Of a stretch of DNA of 11,302 bases, positions 1-7,306 are shown one piece after another (positions within the stretch are counted from its first letter, which is position 1; each line of letters opens with the position of its first letter). Below the pieces are notes generated by a model, which was given only the letters and a program-made list of their open reading frames with translations, was not told the origin of the DNA and searched no databases. The stretch spans positions 1-11,302 of the forward strand of contig CAJAFH010000084.1 of NCBI GenBank assembly GCA_903939005.1, written 5' to 3'. The position numbers and the translations under genes were made by a program. Source of the stretch: an uncultured Actinomycetes bacterium. Its GTDB lineage: Bacteria; Actinomycetota; Actinomycetes; Nanopelagicales; Nanopelagicaceae.

Positions 1-6
1 ACAACA

Positions 7-861
7 ATGCCCGCCCGTGGCGATCAGATTCGCATGGGGATAGGCATACTTGGCATCGGCACATCAGGGCCATTGATCGCAATGAGTGCGATGCCAATCT
101 GGGTGTTGATTTTCTGGCGAAATCTTGGTGGTTCGATTCTCACCGCCCCATTTGCAATCAGACATCATCGCGATCGCAATGGCATCAAGTGGGCAGCTTT
201 TGCTGGCTTCATACTTGCTTTGCACTTTGGTGGTTTTTTTCTTGCAATGCGTTACACCAGCGTTGCCTCAGGCACTGCAATTGTTGCGCTTCAGCCGATA
301 TTCGCAGCCATATTTGTAAAACTCTCTGGCCAACACATTCCTTCAAAAGTTTGGCTAGGAATGGGCGTCGCCTTTCTGGGTGTTCTCCTTATTGCTGGCG
401 TTGATTTACAAATTTCATTTCGTGCATTTATGGGGGATCTTGCGGCACTTGTTTCGGCTGCCCTAGCTGCTGGTTACATGATGGCTGGTTCGCGCGCACA
501 ACGAACCCTGGAAACAACTACATATACAACGGTTTGCTATTTTGTTTGCGCAATTACGGCGCTGCCAATAGCACTACTTAGCGGAAATCAAATCTTTAAT
601 TACACAGCGCGCGAGTGGTGGATATTAATTGGATTAATCGCTGGTGCCCAAATTTTGGGACACACCATGTTTAACTCTGCTTTAAAGCGAGTGTCACCCG
701 CAATAGTTTCGCTGATCGTCTTTTTTGAAGTTCCAGTTAGTTCATTGCTGGCCGTGTGGTGGATGGGACAGAAACCACCAGTTGGAATTATTCCCGGCAT
801 CTTCTTAATTTTGATTGGTTGCACCCTGGTAGTGATGAGGAGCCGTGAAAGTCGTGATTGA
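7..861 (+). CDS. EamA/DMT-family transporter
   Basis: Integral membrane protein of the drug/metabolite transporter superfamily, exporting or importing small metabolites of unknown identity. The 284 residues are mostly hydrophobic and fit about ten membrane segments in two EamA repeats. The best family signature is in the second repeat: AGAQILGHTMFNSALKRVSP followed by AIVSLIVFFEVPVSSLLAVWW, the usual 'alkr..pa..s.....eP' pattern. The first repeat has TSGPLIAMSAMP and FWRN, also typical. In many relatives a Gly-Glu follows the ninth segment; here it is GQ. The start is uncertain: the six bases before ATG-7 contain no stop, so the gene may begin upstream of the window, and ATG-34 is another option. 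It is the first visible gene of a five-gene cluster and overlaps the PHP gene by 17 nt. Family assignment is firm; substrate cannot be read. Confidence 0.85.
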   Translation: MPARGDQIRMGIGILGIGTSGPLIAMSAMPIWVLIFWRNLGGSILTAPFAIRHHRDRNGIKWAAFAGFILALHFGGFFLAMRYTSVASGTAIVALQPIFAAIFVKLSGQHIPSKVWLGMGVAFLGVLLIAGVDLQISFRAFMGDLAALVSAALAAGYMMAGSRAQRTLETTTYTTVCYFVCAITALPIALLSGNQIFNYTAREWWILIGLIAGAQILGHTMFNSALKRVSPAIVSLIVFFEVPVSSLLAVWWMGQKPPVGIIPGIFLILIGCTLVVMRSRESRD

Positions 862-1699
862 TTTACATACTCACACCACTGTCAGCGATGGCACTGATAC
901 GCCAGCCCAACTAGTAAATAAGGCGCTGGCTCAAGGTTTAGATACTTTGGCAATCACCGATCATGATGCAATTGCTGGGTGGTCGAGTGCGGTTCAAACG
1001 CTACGTGGTGATCTGAAATTAGTTCTAGGCGCTGAGATTTCGTGTTTAACTAAAGCGGGTGTCAGCGTTCACATGCTTGGTTTACTTTTTGATGGGACTA
1101 ATTCAGCGTTGCTAGAAACCCTAGAAAACACTCGTGATGACCGCTTGCCACGAATGCGCAAAATGATCGAACTAATGCAGGCTGATGGCATCGATATTTC
1201 AATTAGTGATGTTGAAGCAGCGATGCCGCCAGGAGCCACGATGGGACGACCACATTTAGCAGATGCGCTAGTTGCTAAGAAAATAATTAAGTCTCGTGAT
1301 GAAGCTTTCGTCGAGCTGCTCAACAATGAATCTAAATATTATGTTACTCACTTCGCGCCAACCCCAGTGGATGCAATTAAATTGATTCGGGCGGCAGGTG
1401 GAGTAGCAGTAATTGCCCATCCGTTTGCATCATTGCGCGGGCAAATTTTGCAAAGTTCAGATTTTATTGACCTTAAAGTAGCTGGCTTAAATGGCATTGA
1501 GGTAAATCATCGCGACCAGAGCCATGAAGAACGTTTGAGCTTGTTGAGTATTGCAAGTGATTTAGATCTAGTTATGACTGGCTCGAGCGATTACCACGGT
1601 ACTGGCAAGTTAAACTCGTTAGGCGAAAACGTGACTGATCCAGCAGAATGGGAACGCTTAGAAGCGATGGCTGATGCTCGAAGGGTGGTAACCGCATGA
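845..1699 (+). CDS. PHP-domain metal-dependent phosphoesterase (RNase AM/YciV-like)
   Basis: Predicted cytoplasmic phosphoesterase of the PHP superfamily, resembling the YciV/Rnm type that acts on 3',5'-nucleotide bisphosphates and RNA 5' ends; the exact substrate here is inference. Metal-site motifs from the GTG start are all in order: DLHTH (H8, H10) with D15, ITDHD (D39, H40), GAEIS (E64), H76, GRPH (H137), IAHP (H192) and SSDYHG (D249, H251). The 284 residues match the usual length of the stand-alone family, without a polymerase domain. Two starts are possible: GTG-845 (MKVVIDLHTH) or GTG-854 (MIDLHTH). A GAGGAG ribosome site at 837-842 sits 2 nt before the first and 11 nt before the second, so it does not settle the matter. 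It overlaps the transporter upstream and MarC downstream (ATGA), implying coupled translation. Confidence 0.88.
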   Translation: MKVVIDLHTHTTVSDGTDTPAQLVNKALAQGLDTLAITDHDAIAGWSSAVQTLRGDLKLVLGAEISCLTKAGVSVHMLGLLFDGTNSALLETLENTRDDRLPRMRKMIELMQADGIDISISDVEAAMPPGATMGRPHLADALVAKKIIKSRDEAFVELLNNESKYYVTHFAPTPVDAIKLIRAAGGVAVIAHPFASLRGQILQSSDFIDLKVAGLNGIEVNHRDQSHEERLSLLSIASDLDLVMTGSSDYHGTGKLNSLGENVTDPAEWERLEAMADARRVVTA

Positions 1700-2313
1700 A
1701 TATTGCTGAAGTAAGCGCGATAACTTTTGCGATCCAAAGTTTTGTAACCCTTTTTGTAATTTTTGATCCACCAGGAGCAGCGCCAATTTTTCTAGGTTTA
1801 GTTGCTGATCGAACACCTAAGGAGCGACGTAAGTTAGCTGTGCAAGCAGCCAGCGTATCCCTGTTGGTAATTTCAATATTTGCGATCTTTGGTCAAATGA
1901 TTCTGGATTACCTACATATTTCGATTGCCTCACTGCAGGCCGCTGGTGGCCTTTTGCTGCTACTAGTTTCACTTGAGTTATTAACTGGCAAGGAGTCAGG
2001 TTCAACTGAAGCGCGCGATAAGAATGTAGCTCTAGTCCCGCTCGGTACCCCACTGTTAGCTGGCCCAGGTGCAATTGTGGCCACCATGATTTTCGTGCAA
2101 CAAGTTCAAAACACTGGCCAAGCAATTGGTTTGGTTGCAGCAGTACTTGCTGTTCACGTTGTTATTGCACTTGTGCTTATTTCTTCAACCACCATTTTGA
2201 AAGTCATTAAAGAATCTGGTGTAAATCTAGTAGCGCGAATTGCCGGCCTCTTGCTTGCTGCGATTTCGGTTCAGATGTTGGTTGACGCGATTAGAGCTTT
2301 CATAGCGCAATGA
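1696..2313 (+). CDS. MarC family integral membrane protein
   Basis: Membrane protein of the MarC (UPF0056) family. The E. coli member was named after the multiple-antibiotic-resistance locus but has no proven role in resistance, so function is unknown. The 205 residues are about the family's normal length and form roughly six hydrophobic segments. Two family hallmarks are visible: FVIFDPPGAAPIFLGL near residues 20-36, and PLGTPLLAGPGAIVATM in the middle, equivalent to the PLAxPLLAGPGAI block that marks the second structural repeat. The ATG overlaps the PHP stop as ATGA and its own stop overlaps the next ATG in the same way. An AAGGG about ten bases upstream can act as ribosome site. Family assignment is solid; the transported substrate, if any, is unknown. 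Confidence 0.85.
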   Translation: MNIAEVSAITFAIQSFVTLFVIFDPPGAAPIFLGLVADRTPKERRKLAVQAASVSLLVISIFAIFGQMILDYLHISIASLQAAGGLLLLLVSLELLTGKESGSTEARDKNVALVPLGTPLLAGPGAIVATMIFVQQVQNTGQAIGLVAAVLAVHVVIALVLISSTTILKVIKESGVNLVARIAGLLLAAISVQMLVDAIRAFIAQ

Positions 2314-3104
2314 GTAACGTCGAGTTAGGTTTATTCGCACCTTCATCAATTGCCTGGAAGATTCATTCTGATCCAGCCATGTTAATTGGTGGAATCCGTG
2401 CGCTTTTTCAACAAGCACTTCACCCACAAGCTATGGCCGGCGTTGCTGAGCATTCAAATTTCCGTGAAGATGCTTGGGGCCGTTTGCAGCGCACTGGTGA
2501 TTACGTAACAGTGGTTACTTTTGGAACTCCAGCAGAGGCAAATGAATTAACGGCTCGAGTTCGCAAAATACACGCACATCTTGGTCTAGATGATCCAAAA
2601 CTTTTGCTTTGGGTTCACATGTCTATGATCGATTCATTTTTAGATGTAGCGGTTAGATCTGGACTTACTTTATCTAAAGCTGAACAAGATCAATATGTTG
2701 CCGAGATGGTGATTTTTGCGCAGGCGGTAGGCATTGATGAATCTATGGTTCCTAAATCTGTTGCCGAAATGAAGAAATACTTTATTGATATCGCGCCAGA
2801 GTTAAGTGCCAGCGATGATGCCAAACGTGCAGCTTTATTTTTAACGATTCCGCCGCTACCAACTGCAGTCCGATTTGCAACACCGGCAGCTCCGGCTTGG
2901 GCTGCGGTTGCTGCATTAGCTGGCGCTTCTTTACCTAACTGGGCTCGCTCGCTTTACGGTTGGCCAACTCTGCCAGGACAAGGGCTTGCAACTGATATCG
3001 CCATGACAGCACTGCGCAAGAGTTTGCTGGTATTGCCTTTCGATGGTTTGTTACCACCTGTTTTAATTGAAGCCAAAATTCGTTGGGGAGTAAGCGCAGC
3101 ATGA
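2310..3104 (+). CDS. Oxygenase MpaB / DUF2236 family protein
   Basis: 264-residue protein of the MpaB/DUF2236 family, related to latex-clearing protein, whose studied members are haem-b oxygenases. The strongest stretch is residues 27-72: GGIRALFQQALHPQAMAGVAEH, then FREDAWGRLQRTGDYV and TFGT. This is the actinobacterial DUF2236 block, with histidines H38 and H48 and an Arg-x3-Thr pair (R58, T62). A second block, HAHLGLDDPKLLLWVHMSM, carries H88, H90 and H103 and may supply haem ligands. No signal peptide is seen, so it is probably cytoplasmic or peripheral to the membrane. The substrate is unknown. It overlaps MarC and the ParA-like gene by ATGA junctions, so its production is probably tied to both. 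Family confidence is good; haem binding and oxygenase activity are inferred from the family. Confidence 0.8.
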   Translation: MSNVELGLFAPSSIAWKIHSDPAMLIGGIRALFQQALHPQAMAGVAEHSNFREDAWGRLQRTGDYVTVVTFGTPAEANELTARVRKIHAHLGLDDPKLLLWVHMSMIDSFLDVAVRSGLTLSKAEQDQYVAEMVIFAQAVGIDESMVPKSVAEMKKYFIDIAPELSASDDAKRAALFLTIPPLPTAVRFATPAAPAWAAVAALAGASLPNWARSLYGWPTLPGQGLATDIAMTALRKSLLVLPFDGLLPPVLIEAKIRWGVSAA

Positions 3105-3730
3105 GTACTCCAATAGTTGTATTAGCTAGTTTCGCTGGTGGAGTGGGTAAAACAACTTTGACCCATGCATTGGCGGTGGCTTGTGCAGAATTTGGCAAGA
3201 AAGCTTTAGTAATTGATTTAGATTCATCAGGTGCGCTAACTTTTAAACTTGGCCACGAACGAACTCGCGAAAATGTAATTAATTGCACCGAACGCTTTGA
3301 TCTTCGACCACATACCGCAGCTGATTCGTTGGCTACCTTGATCTCAGAGATTCCCGAAAAATACGATTTACTCTTAGTTGATTCAGCGCCGTTATTTACA
3401 GCTGAGCTAGAACAAGTTTTGAAAGCTGCGCAATTGGTTATCTCGCCAGTGCGAGAGAGTATTCATTCGCTTAGAGGTGCCTTGGCAGTCATGAAAATTA
3501 CTTCTGCACCATTTAAGGCGCTGCCATATTTTGCCGCAAATAATTCTGAGTTAGCCAAATTGATTGCAGCTGAATTAAATGTAATTGATGGTGAAATTTC
3601 AATAGCAGCCGAAGTATTGGCAGCCGAAGCTAAATCAATAAGCGTCTTAACTGATGATAAAAATTGTAATGTGGCTCAGCAATACCGTGATGCGACTTAT
3701 TCGATACTAGAAGAACTGAAGATCTTTTAG
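3101..3730 (+). CDS. Short ParA/MinD-like P-loop ATPase without signature lysine
   Basis: 209-residue P-loop ATPase of the SIMIBI/ParA-MinD group. Residues 11-20, FAGGVGKTTL, form the Walker A loop; VIDLDSSGALT (37-47) is the switch I region and LLLVDSAP (91-98) the Walker B/switch II region. True ParA/MinD proteins have KGGxGKT; here residue 12 is alanine, so the signature lysine that reaches across the dimer is missing. There is no N-terminal DNA-binding helix-turn-helix and no ParB partner nearby, so chromosome partition is unlikely. A role tied to its operon partners (MpaB homologue, MarC protein) is speculation. The start was set at ATG-3101, not the upstream TTG-3083, because it gives the usual ATGA overlap, a GGGGAG site (3085-3090) ten bases upstream, and a family-like N-terminus MSTPIVVLAS. 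It ends tail-to-tail with the helicase gene. Confidence 0.75.
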   Translation: MSTPIVVLASFAGGVGKTTLTHALAVACAEFGKKALVIDLDSSGALTFKLGHERTRENVINCTERFDLRPHTAADSLATLISEIPEKYDLLLVDSAPLFTAELEQVLKAAQLVISPVRESIHSLRGALAVMKITSAPFKALPYFAANNSELAKLIAAELNVIDGEISIAAEVLAAEAKSISVLTDDKNCNVAQQYRDATYSILEELKIF

Positions 3731-5079
3731 TCAGCGATTCGCTTAGTACGAACTCGATCACGCTTTACTCGTTCGGTTTTTGGCTTCTCAGCTACTGTCG
3801 CGCTTTTAGTTTTTGGCGTTTCCGCAGCCGGGGCACTCTTAACTGGAGCTATTTTCTTAGCTACATTCATCCGGCCAGTAGAGCCAGCTGGAATCTTAAA
3901 TTTAGTAAAGAGTGAATCAGAGGACGAGTAAGTTTCTTCAGGCTCACCTAGATTTAGATTGAGTGCAGTATCAATCATTTTCCAACGAGCTAATTCATCC
4001 CAGTCCACAAAGGTGACTGAAATGCCATGTGCGCCAGCGCGAGCGGTACGACCAATGCGGTGCACGTAGGTTTTCTCGTCTTCGGGGCATTGGTAATTAA
4101 CTACGTGGGTAATTCCATCGATATCAATTCCGCGAGCAGCCACATCGGTTGCAACTAAAACATCAGATTTGCCGGCCTTGAAGTCATTAAGTGCTTTCTC
4201 ACGAGCGCCTTGACCAAGATCGCCATGAATAGTGTCTGATCTAAATCCACGCTCTAACAAATCGTCGGCAGTTTTCTGGCAAGTGCGCTTTGTGCGGCAG
4301 AAAACAATTGTCGGTCCGCGGCCCTCAGATTGCAGAATGCGAGCTAACATTTCAATTTTATCTAGCGCATGAGCGCGCACAACATGCTGTTCGATCTTGG
4401 AAACAACTGCGCCTTCATCTTCATTATCTTGGGTGCGAATATGTACTGGCTGATTCATGAAGCGGCGAGCAAGAGCGATGATATCGCCAGGCATAGTTGC
4501 TGAAAACAACATAGTTTGCTGACGATTAGGAGTACTCGTAAAGATTTTTTCGACATCGGGCAAGAAGCCCAGATCTAACATTTCATCTGCTTCATCTAGT
4601 ACTAACCGAGAAACATTCTTAAGTTTTAGTTGACCTTGGCGATATAGATCGAGTAGTCGTCCAGGGGTACCAACCACAATTTCAACGCCTTGTTCTAGTG
4701 CTTCAATCTGTGGTTCAAATGCGCGACCACCGTAAACCGCGAGAACCCGAATTCCGCGATTGCCAACTAATTCAGCAATATCTTTGGTTACTTGTACGCA
4801 AAGTTCACGAGTTGGCACAACAACGAGTGCTTGTGGTTGACCTTTAAATTCAAGGGCATCCCATTCTGAATCAAGGGGTGCGATGATGCGCTCAATAATT
4901 GGAATACCGAAACCTAAAGTCTTGCCAGTACCAGTTTTAGCTTGGCCGATAACATCGCCATCAGAGAGGGCAATCGGTAGAACAGCTTCTTGAATCGGAA
5001 ATGGTGAAGTAAAACCATGCGCGTTTAGCGCATCAATTGTTGATTTACGTAAGGGTAGATCAGCGAAAGTTATAGACAC
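3727..5079 (-). CDS. DEAD-box ATP-dependent RNA helicase (RhlE-like)
   Basis: ATP-dependent RNA helicase that remodels RNA duplexes, probably in ribosome assembly or mRNA decay. All classic motifs appear in order: Q motif GFTSPFPIQ, motif I AKTGTGKT, Ia PTREL, GG and TPGR, II DEAD, III SAT, IV IVFCRTKR, V ATDVAARGIDI and VI HRIGRTARAG. A basic, low-complexity tail of about 45 residues rich in Lys, Ala and Pro ends in VKRDRVRTKR and probably contacts RNA. I chose GTG-5079 (MSITFADLPL) because it matches where homologues begin and lies one base after the DUF3107 stop (TAAcGTG), allowing re-initiation. A longer form from TTG-5124 would overlap DUF3107 by 44 nt; neither start has a clear ribosome site. 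It is the last gene of the TetR-DUF3107-helicase run. Confidence 0.93.
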   Translation of the reverse strand: MSITFADLPLRKSTIDALNAHGFTSPFPIQEAVLPIALSDGDVIGQAKTGTGKTLGFGIPIIERIIAPLDSEWDALEFKGQPQALVVVPTRELCVQVTKDIAELVGNRGIRVLAVYGGRAFEPQIEALEQGVEIVVGTPGRLLDLYRQGQLKLKNVSRLVLDEADEMLDLGFLPDVEKIFTSTPNRQQTMLFSATMPGDIIALARRFMNQPVHIRTQDNEDEGAVVSKIEQHVVRAHALDKIEMLARILQSEGRGPTIVFCRTKRTCQKTADDLLERGFRSDTIHGDLGQGAREKALNDFKAGKSDVLVATDVAARGIDIDGITHVVNYQCPEDEKTYVHRIGRTARAGAHGISVTFVDWDELARWKMIDTALNLNLGEPEETYSSSDSLFTKFKIPAGSTGRMNVAKKIAPVKSAPAAETPKTKSATVAEKPKTERVKRDRVRTKRIAD

Positions 5080-5080
5080 G

Positions 5081-5338
5081 TTAGAGGGAGCCGAAACCGA
5101 CGCGTCGCTCGGTTTGTTCGCCAATTTCTACAAAACCAATTCGATCAGCTGGCACCATGATGGTGCGGCCGCGGACATCTTTTAATACCAGGGGAGTTCC
5201 GGCGCTAATTGCTGCGCTAACAGCAGCTGAGATTTCAGCCGGGGTAGCAGGGCTCTCAAAAGCAAGGTCGCTACTTACATTTGCGACCGCAATGCGGACC
5301 TCGGATTTTTGGGCAGTTTCAGTTTTCTTTGTAGCCAT
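5081..5338 (-). CDS. DUF3107 family protein (Rv3208A/TB9.4-like)
   Basis: Small 85-residue protein of the DUF3107 family, found almost only in Actinobacteria, with no known function. The C-terminal half is diagnostic: VLKDVRGRTIMVPADRIGFVEIGE, then RRVGFGSL at the very end. Homologues end the same way. The N-terminal ten residues (MATKKTETAQ) are a charged extension ahead of the core that begins SEVRIAVANVSSDL; the alanine-rich middle (ATPAEISAAVSAAISAG) fits an amphipathic helix. The ATG at 5338 has only a weak AGGA upstream. It sits 22 bases after the TetR stop and one base ahead of the helicase GTG, so it is co-transcribed with both. This neighbourhood resembles the mycobacterial one (Rv3208, Rv3208A, rhlE). 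Confidence 0.85.
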   Translation of the reverse strand: MATKKTETAQKSEVRIAVANVSSDLAFESPATPAEISAAVSAAISAGTPLVLKDVRGRTIMVPADRIGFVEIGEQTERRVGFGSL

Positions 5339-5360
5339 GGGGCAATCCTACGGGATTACT

Positions 5361-5981
5361 TCAGTTGTTGCCTAACGGGAAACCTGAGACCCCGCGCCAC
5401 ATCAAACTTTCGATTAAACGAGCCGCTTGTTCCCGCGATAACTTGCTATCTCGATCAAGCCAATGTCGCGCACCTACTTGAATTGATCCAATAAGTGAAA
5501 CTCCAAGCAGCATTGATGCCTCTTGTGGCAAACCAGTCTCAATTGAGATCACAGCGCTAATTGCAGCAGCGCAGTCATAAGTCATGCGATTTAATCGCTC
5601 ATGTACGGCAGGTTCGACATTCATATCACTTTCAAAGAGCAAGCGGAATGCTTCGCCTTCACTTTCAATAAAATCAAAATAAGCATCCACAGTTGCACGA
5701 ACGCGGTCAGCATTTTCAGTGTTCGCTGCAATTGATCGTTGAATCTGGAAAACAAGTGAATCGATATGTAAATCTAGTACCGCTAAGTAAAGTTCTAGCT
5801 TTGATGGAAAATGCTGATAGAGAACAGGCTTGCTTACGCCAGCTCGGTCGGCAATTTCATCCATCGCAGCGCTGTGGTAACCCGCGGCAGTAAAGACTTC
5901 AAGGGCGGCGGAAAGCAAAAGCGCTCTCCGCTCGTCGCGAGGTAAACGCGGCTTGTTATCACGTGCATCTGTTGTGCTCAT
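5361..5981 (-). CDS. TetR/AcrR family transcriptional regulator
   Basis: 206-residue one-component repressor of the TetR family. The N-terminal DNA-binding domain is clear: RRALLLSAALEVFTAAGYHSAAMDEIADRAGVSKPVLYQHFPSKLELY, with the helix-turn-helix near residues 37-57. The C-terminal two thirds are helical and form the dimer and ligand pocket; the ligand is unknown. Family members at this conserved locus in other actinobacteria lie next to DUF3107, as here. It is transcribed away from moeZ across a gap with several small dyads, so it may control itself, DUF3107, the helicase and perhaps moeZ. No Shine-Dalgarno sequence precedes the ATG; a TAGCAT hexamer seven bases upstream suggests a leaderless mRNA. 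Confidence 0.9.
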   Translation of the reverse strand: MSTTDARDNKPRLPRDERRALLLSAALEVFTAAGYHSAAMDEIADRAGVSKPVLYQHFPSKLELYLAVLDLHIDSLVFQIQRSIAANTENADRVRATVDAYFDFIESEGEAFRLLFESDMNVEPAVHERLNRMTYDCAAAISAVISIETGLPQEASMLLGVSLIGSIQVGARHWLDRDSKLSREQAARLIESLMWRGVSGFPLGNN

Positions 5982-6124
5982 TTAGCCAATGCTAGAGGCA
6001 AATCTAGGAAATTACACCTCTCTCTGTTTTTCGCGAACGTATTGCAATTAGCAACCGAGCATCGTTCTACGGCAGAATAACCCCGTAATCGGTTTACCAA
6101 TTGAGCAGTAAAAAGGCGATAGAG
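5982..6124. promoter_or_regulatory. Divergent tetR / moeZ promoter region with small dyads
   Basis: This 143-base gap holds the start signals of two opposite operons. Three short symmetric elements are visible: GAACG (6035-6039) with CGTTC (6063-6067), the palindrome ATTGCAAT (6041-6048), which lies inside the first pair, and TACGG (6068-6072) with CCGTA (6083-6087). Any of these could be an operator for the adjacent TetR protein, though each is short and none is long or perfect enough to be sure. I could not identify a convincing -35/-10 pair for moeZ. No small gene or RNA gene is evident here. Confidence 0.45.
5989..5994 (-). promoter_or_regulatory. Candidate -10 box for a leaderless tetR transcript
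   Basis: Read on the minus strand this is TAGCAT, followed by seven bases and then the tetR ATG. That spacing would place the transcription start at or next to the A of ATG, as in leaderless mRNAs, which are common in Actinobacteria. The lack of a Shine-Dalgarno sequence before tetR agrees. No good -35 hexamer is seen. Confidence 0.4.
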
Positions 6125-7306
6125 ATGAAGATTCCACCGTTAGTAGAACCTGGCCGCGCGCTAACCGTCGATGAAGTTCGTCGCTATAGCCGCCACTTAA
6201 TCATTCCGGATCTTGCAATGGCCGGCCAAGCGCGATTAATGAATGCAAAAGTTCTCTGCGTTGGAGCTGGTGGTTTAGGTTCACCAGCGATTATGTATCT
6301 AGCTGCTGCAGGTGTGGGAACAATTGGAATAGCCGAGTTCGACACAGTAGATGAATCGAATTTACAACGCCAAATTATTCATGGCCAATCAGATATTGGT
6401 AAGAGCAAAGCAAAGAGTGCGCAAGAAAAAATTGCGGAGATCAACCCTTATGTGAATGTAGTTTTGCATGAAACTCGACTAGATACTTCAAATGTCATGG
6501 AGATCTTTGCGCAGTACGACATCATCGTTGATGGCACTGATAATTTCGCCACTCGCTATTTGGTAAATGATGCTTGTGTTATTTTAAAGAAACCTTATGT
6601 GTGGGGTTCAATTTATCGCTTTGACGGGCAAGCTAGTGTGTTCTGGGCCGAATATGGTCCTTGCTACCGCTGCTTATATCCAGAACCACCACCACCCGGA
6701 ATGGTTCCAAGTTGTGCCGAAGGCGGCGTGCTTGGAGTGCTCTGTGCATCAATTGGTTCAATTCAAACAACTGAGGCAATTAAAGTTATTACCGGAATTG
6801 GCGAACCGCTAATTGGTTCACTGATGATTTATGACGGACTCGAAATGAGTTATCGCAAAATCAAAGTACGCAAAGATCCGAACTGCCCAATTTGTTCAGA
6901 ACACCCAACTCAGACTGCGCTTTTGCCAGATTACGAAGCGTTCTGTGGGTCTCTATCTGATGCGGCTGAAGTTGCAGTTAAAGACTCGACCATCTCGGTT
7001 TCTGAGTTAAAGAGCAAGATAGATAAGAACGAGAATTTCTTCTTAATCGATGTGCGCGAGCCAAGTGAATTCGAGATCGTGCGAATTCCCGGATCCACTT
7101 TAATTCCGAAGCAAGGTTTCCTAGATGGCACAGCGTTAACTAATCTGCCGCAAGATAAACCGATTATTTTGCACTGTAAGTCTGGCGTGAGATCAGCTGA
7201 GTGCTTAGCGATTTTGAAAGGCGCTGGCTTTGCCGATGCCACACATGTGAGCGGCGGCGTTCTCGCTTGGGCTAAACAAATCGATACTTCACTGCCGGTT
7301 TATTAA
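6125..7306 (+). CDS. moeZ: MoeZ: adenylyltransferase/sulfurtransferase (ThiF-type E1 domain plus rhodanese domain)
   Basis: Two-domain enzyme that adenylates the C-terminal Gly-Gly of small ubiquitin-like sulfur carriers (MoaD, ThiS, CysO types) and then loads sulfur, feeding molybdopterin, thiamine or cysteine synthesis. In the E1 domain: VGAGGLGS (46-53) nucleotide loop, NLQRQ (79-83), DGTDN (136-140), zinc cysteine pairs C180/C183 (CYRC) and C254/C257 (CPIC), and the SCAEGG cysteine C197. The C-terminal rhodanese domain has [10 protein letters not shown] and the active-site loop CKSGVRS (C351). Start chosen at ATG-6125 ([14 protein letters not shown]), which aligns with homologues beginning 'LPPLVEPA' and has AAGG eight bases upstream; TTG-6101 would add eight residues but lacks a ribosome site. 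The stop overlaps the mshB start by one base (TAATG). 393 residues is the usual length. Confidence 0.93.
   Translation: MKIPPLVEPGRALTVDEVRRYSRHLIIPDLAMAGQARLMNAKVLCVGAGGLGSPAIMYLAAAGVGTIGIAEFDTVDESNLQRQIIHGQSDIGKSKAKSAQEKIAEINPYVNVVLHETRLDTSNVMEIFAQYDIIVDGTDNFATRYLVNDACVILKKPYVWGSIYRFDGQASVFWAEYGPCYRCLYPEPPPPGMVPSCAEGGVLGVLCASIGSIQTTEAIKVITGIGEPLIGSLMIYDGLEMSYRKIKVRKDPNCPICSEHPTQTALLPDYEAFCGSLSDAAEVAVKDSTISVSELKSKIDKNENFFLIDVREPSEFEIVRIPGSTLIPKQGFLDGTALTNLPQDKPIILHCKSGVRSAECLAILKGAGFADATHVSGGVLAWAKQIDTSLPVY

Noticed and set aside
1817..2125. 102-residue minus-strand frame inside the MarC gene
   Set aside because: Antisense to conserved MarC blocks; composition is that of a shadow frame.
3082..3100. 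TTG-3083 as start of the ParA-like gene
   Set aside because: It would add six residues not seen in the family, lacks a ribosome site, and is worse than ATG-3101, which has GGGGAG and the ATGA overlap.
2935..3288. 117-residue minus-strand frame across the MpaB/ParA junction
   Set aside because: Antisense to two real genes with clear motifs, with no recognisable domain or ribosome site.
3101..3730. Chromosome or plasmid partition (ParAB) system
   Set aside because: Signature lysine absent, no ParB and no parS-like repeats, and the gene sits in a metabolic operon.
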